Of a stretch of 64,000 bases of DNA, positions 63,596 to 64,000 are shown piece after piece. The first letter of the stretch is position 1, and each line of letters opens with the position of its first letter. The position numbers and the translations under genes were made by a program. The notes beneath the pieces were generated by a model. It had not been told where the DNA came from. It saw only the letters and a list, made by a program, of their open reading frames with translations, and made no database searches. Source of the stretch: Eutrigla gurnardus (lineage: Eukaryota; Chordata; Actinopteri; Perciformes; Triglidae); NCBI GenBank assembly GCA_963514095.1, contig OY741287.1, forward strand, positions 13,474,944 to 13,538,943, given 5' to 3'.

Positions 63596-64000
63596 CTACA
63601 AAAGAGGTCTCCTTTAATCTGGACCATCAGGCTACGGTTACAGGCGGCAAATAGGGGGAAACGATACGCATGCATTTGTCAACTTTCACAGCAAGCTCGA
63701 TGCCAAAGGCAAGGTCGGGTTAATGGATGTGGCTGCAGCGGGGCAGGCAGAAGAGGAGAACGTCTACAAGTTGATTTGCAGCAAACAAGGCAACCAGATG
63801 ACGGATGGATGGAATGATCGGCAACGTCGACGAATGTCAGACAAGGAGCTCCCTTTCTGAAAAGTGGATCGTTTGGATTGTTTGTAGTGGGGATGTATGA
63901 GGGTCCACTGTAGCAGAAGGAGTACCTTATACATCCCAGCACAACAAAACACAACCCGTCCCTTTAAGGAAAAAGGCTGCCCACAACAGACTGATGCATC

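Larger units (their letters stand above)
57814..64000. repeat. Giant palindrome, right arm (open at window end)
   Basis: Reverse complement of 51277-57494. It contains, in mirror order: core repeats, Harbinger-like element, shared module, SINE relic, coiled-coil exon and the DZIP1 3' half. Confidence 0.97.

Noticed and set aside
51277..64000. Treating the palindrome purely as an assembly error
   Set aside because: Possible, but the arms have many private differences and a unique spacer, so it is reported as seen with the test that would decide.

Overview
This is vertebrate nuclear DNA, almost certainly teleost. It has spliced genes with canonical GT-AG introns, long introns full of DNA transposons (hAT, Tc1/mariner, PIF/Harbinger-like, Academ-like), LINE fragments and simple repeats, and no bacterial gene organisation. 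The protein families present (group B SRCR receptor with an Ig-like domain, DZIP1/Iguana, a fabp11/FABP4-like pseudogene, ZNF862-type and ZBED-type hAT elements) are those of a fish genome.

Layout. (1) 1-15346 is a tandem segmental duplication with a period of about 8155 bp. Each unit holds a Tc1 remnant, a ZNF862-like hAT remnant, a 5'- and 3'-truncated piece of a DZIP1-family gene broken by LTR-retrotransposon sequence, and the start of a ZBED-type hAT. In the second copy that hAT is complete (14730-16909, exact 8-bp target duplication, uninterrupted 603-codon transposase). (2) 16918-20420 is transposon-rich spacer. (3) 20421-40360 holds one plus-strand gene whose ten exons join in phase into a 697-residue type I membrane protein: signal peptide, five SRCR domains, one Ig-like domain, transmembrane segment and a short tail with a YYNL motif. 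Its promoter segment carries two perfect STAT-type (GAS) motifs and recurs, fused to Tc1, in the flanking duplicated units. Its fifth intron contains a 6380-bp DNA transposon with ~350-bp inverted repeats, a 3-bp CAA target duplication and a 1362-codon ORF with an XPG/FEN1-type nuclease domain. This element sits inside an L1-like LINE whose reading frame is restored when the insertion is removed on paper. (4) 40510-46306 holds LINE fragments, low-complexity DNA and a FABP processed pseudogene. (5) 46307-53895 is a third, divergent copy of the unit, continuing into the complete 3' half of the DZIP1-family gene (14 in-phase exons, 599 codons, stop and poly(A) signal). (6) From 51277 to the window end the sequence is a very large palindrome (arms at least 6.2 kb, 319-bp spacer at 57495-57813), so a second DZIP1 3' half runs back on the minus strand (63595-61377), tail to tail with the first.

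Biologically, the window looks like part of an expanding immune-receptor (SRCR) region in which fragments of a neighbouring ciliary gene were amplified together with the SRCR promoter segment and transposons. No DZIP1 5' exons are present, so none of the DZIP1 copies can be shown to make a full-length protein. The intact hAT and the nearly intact nuclease-bearing transposon are the most complete mobile elements. All family assignments come from reading motifs by eye; no database search was run.
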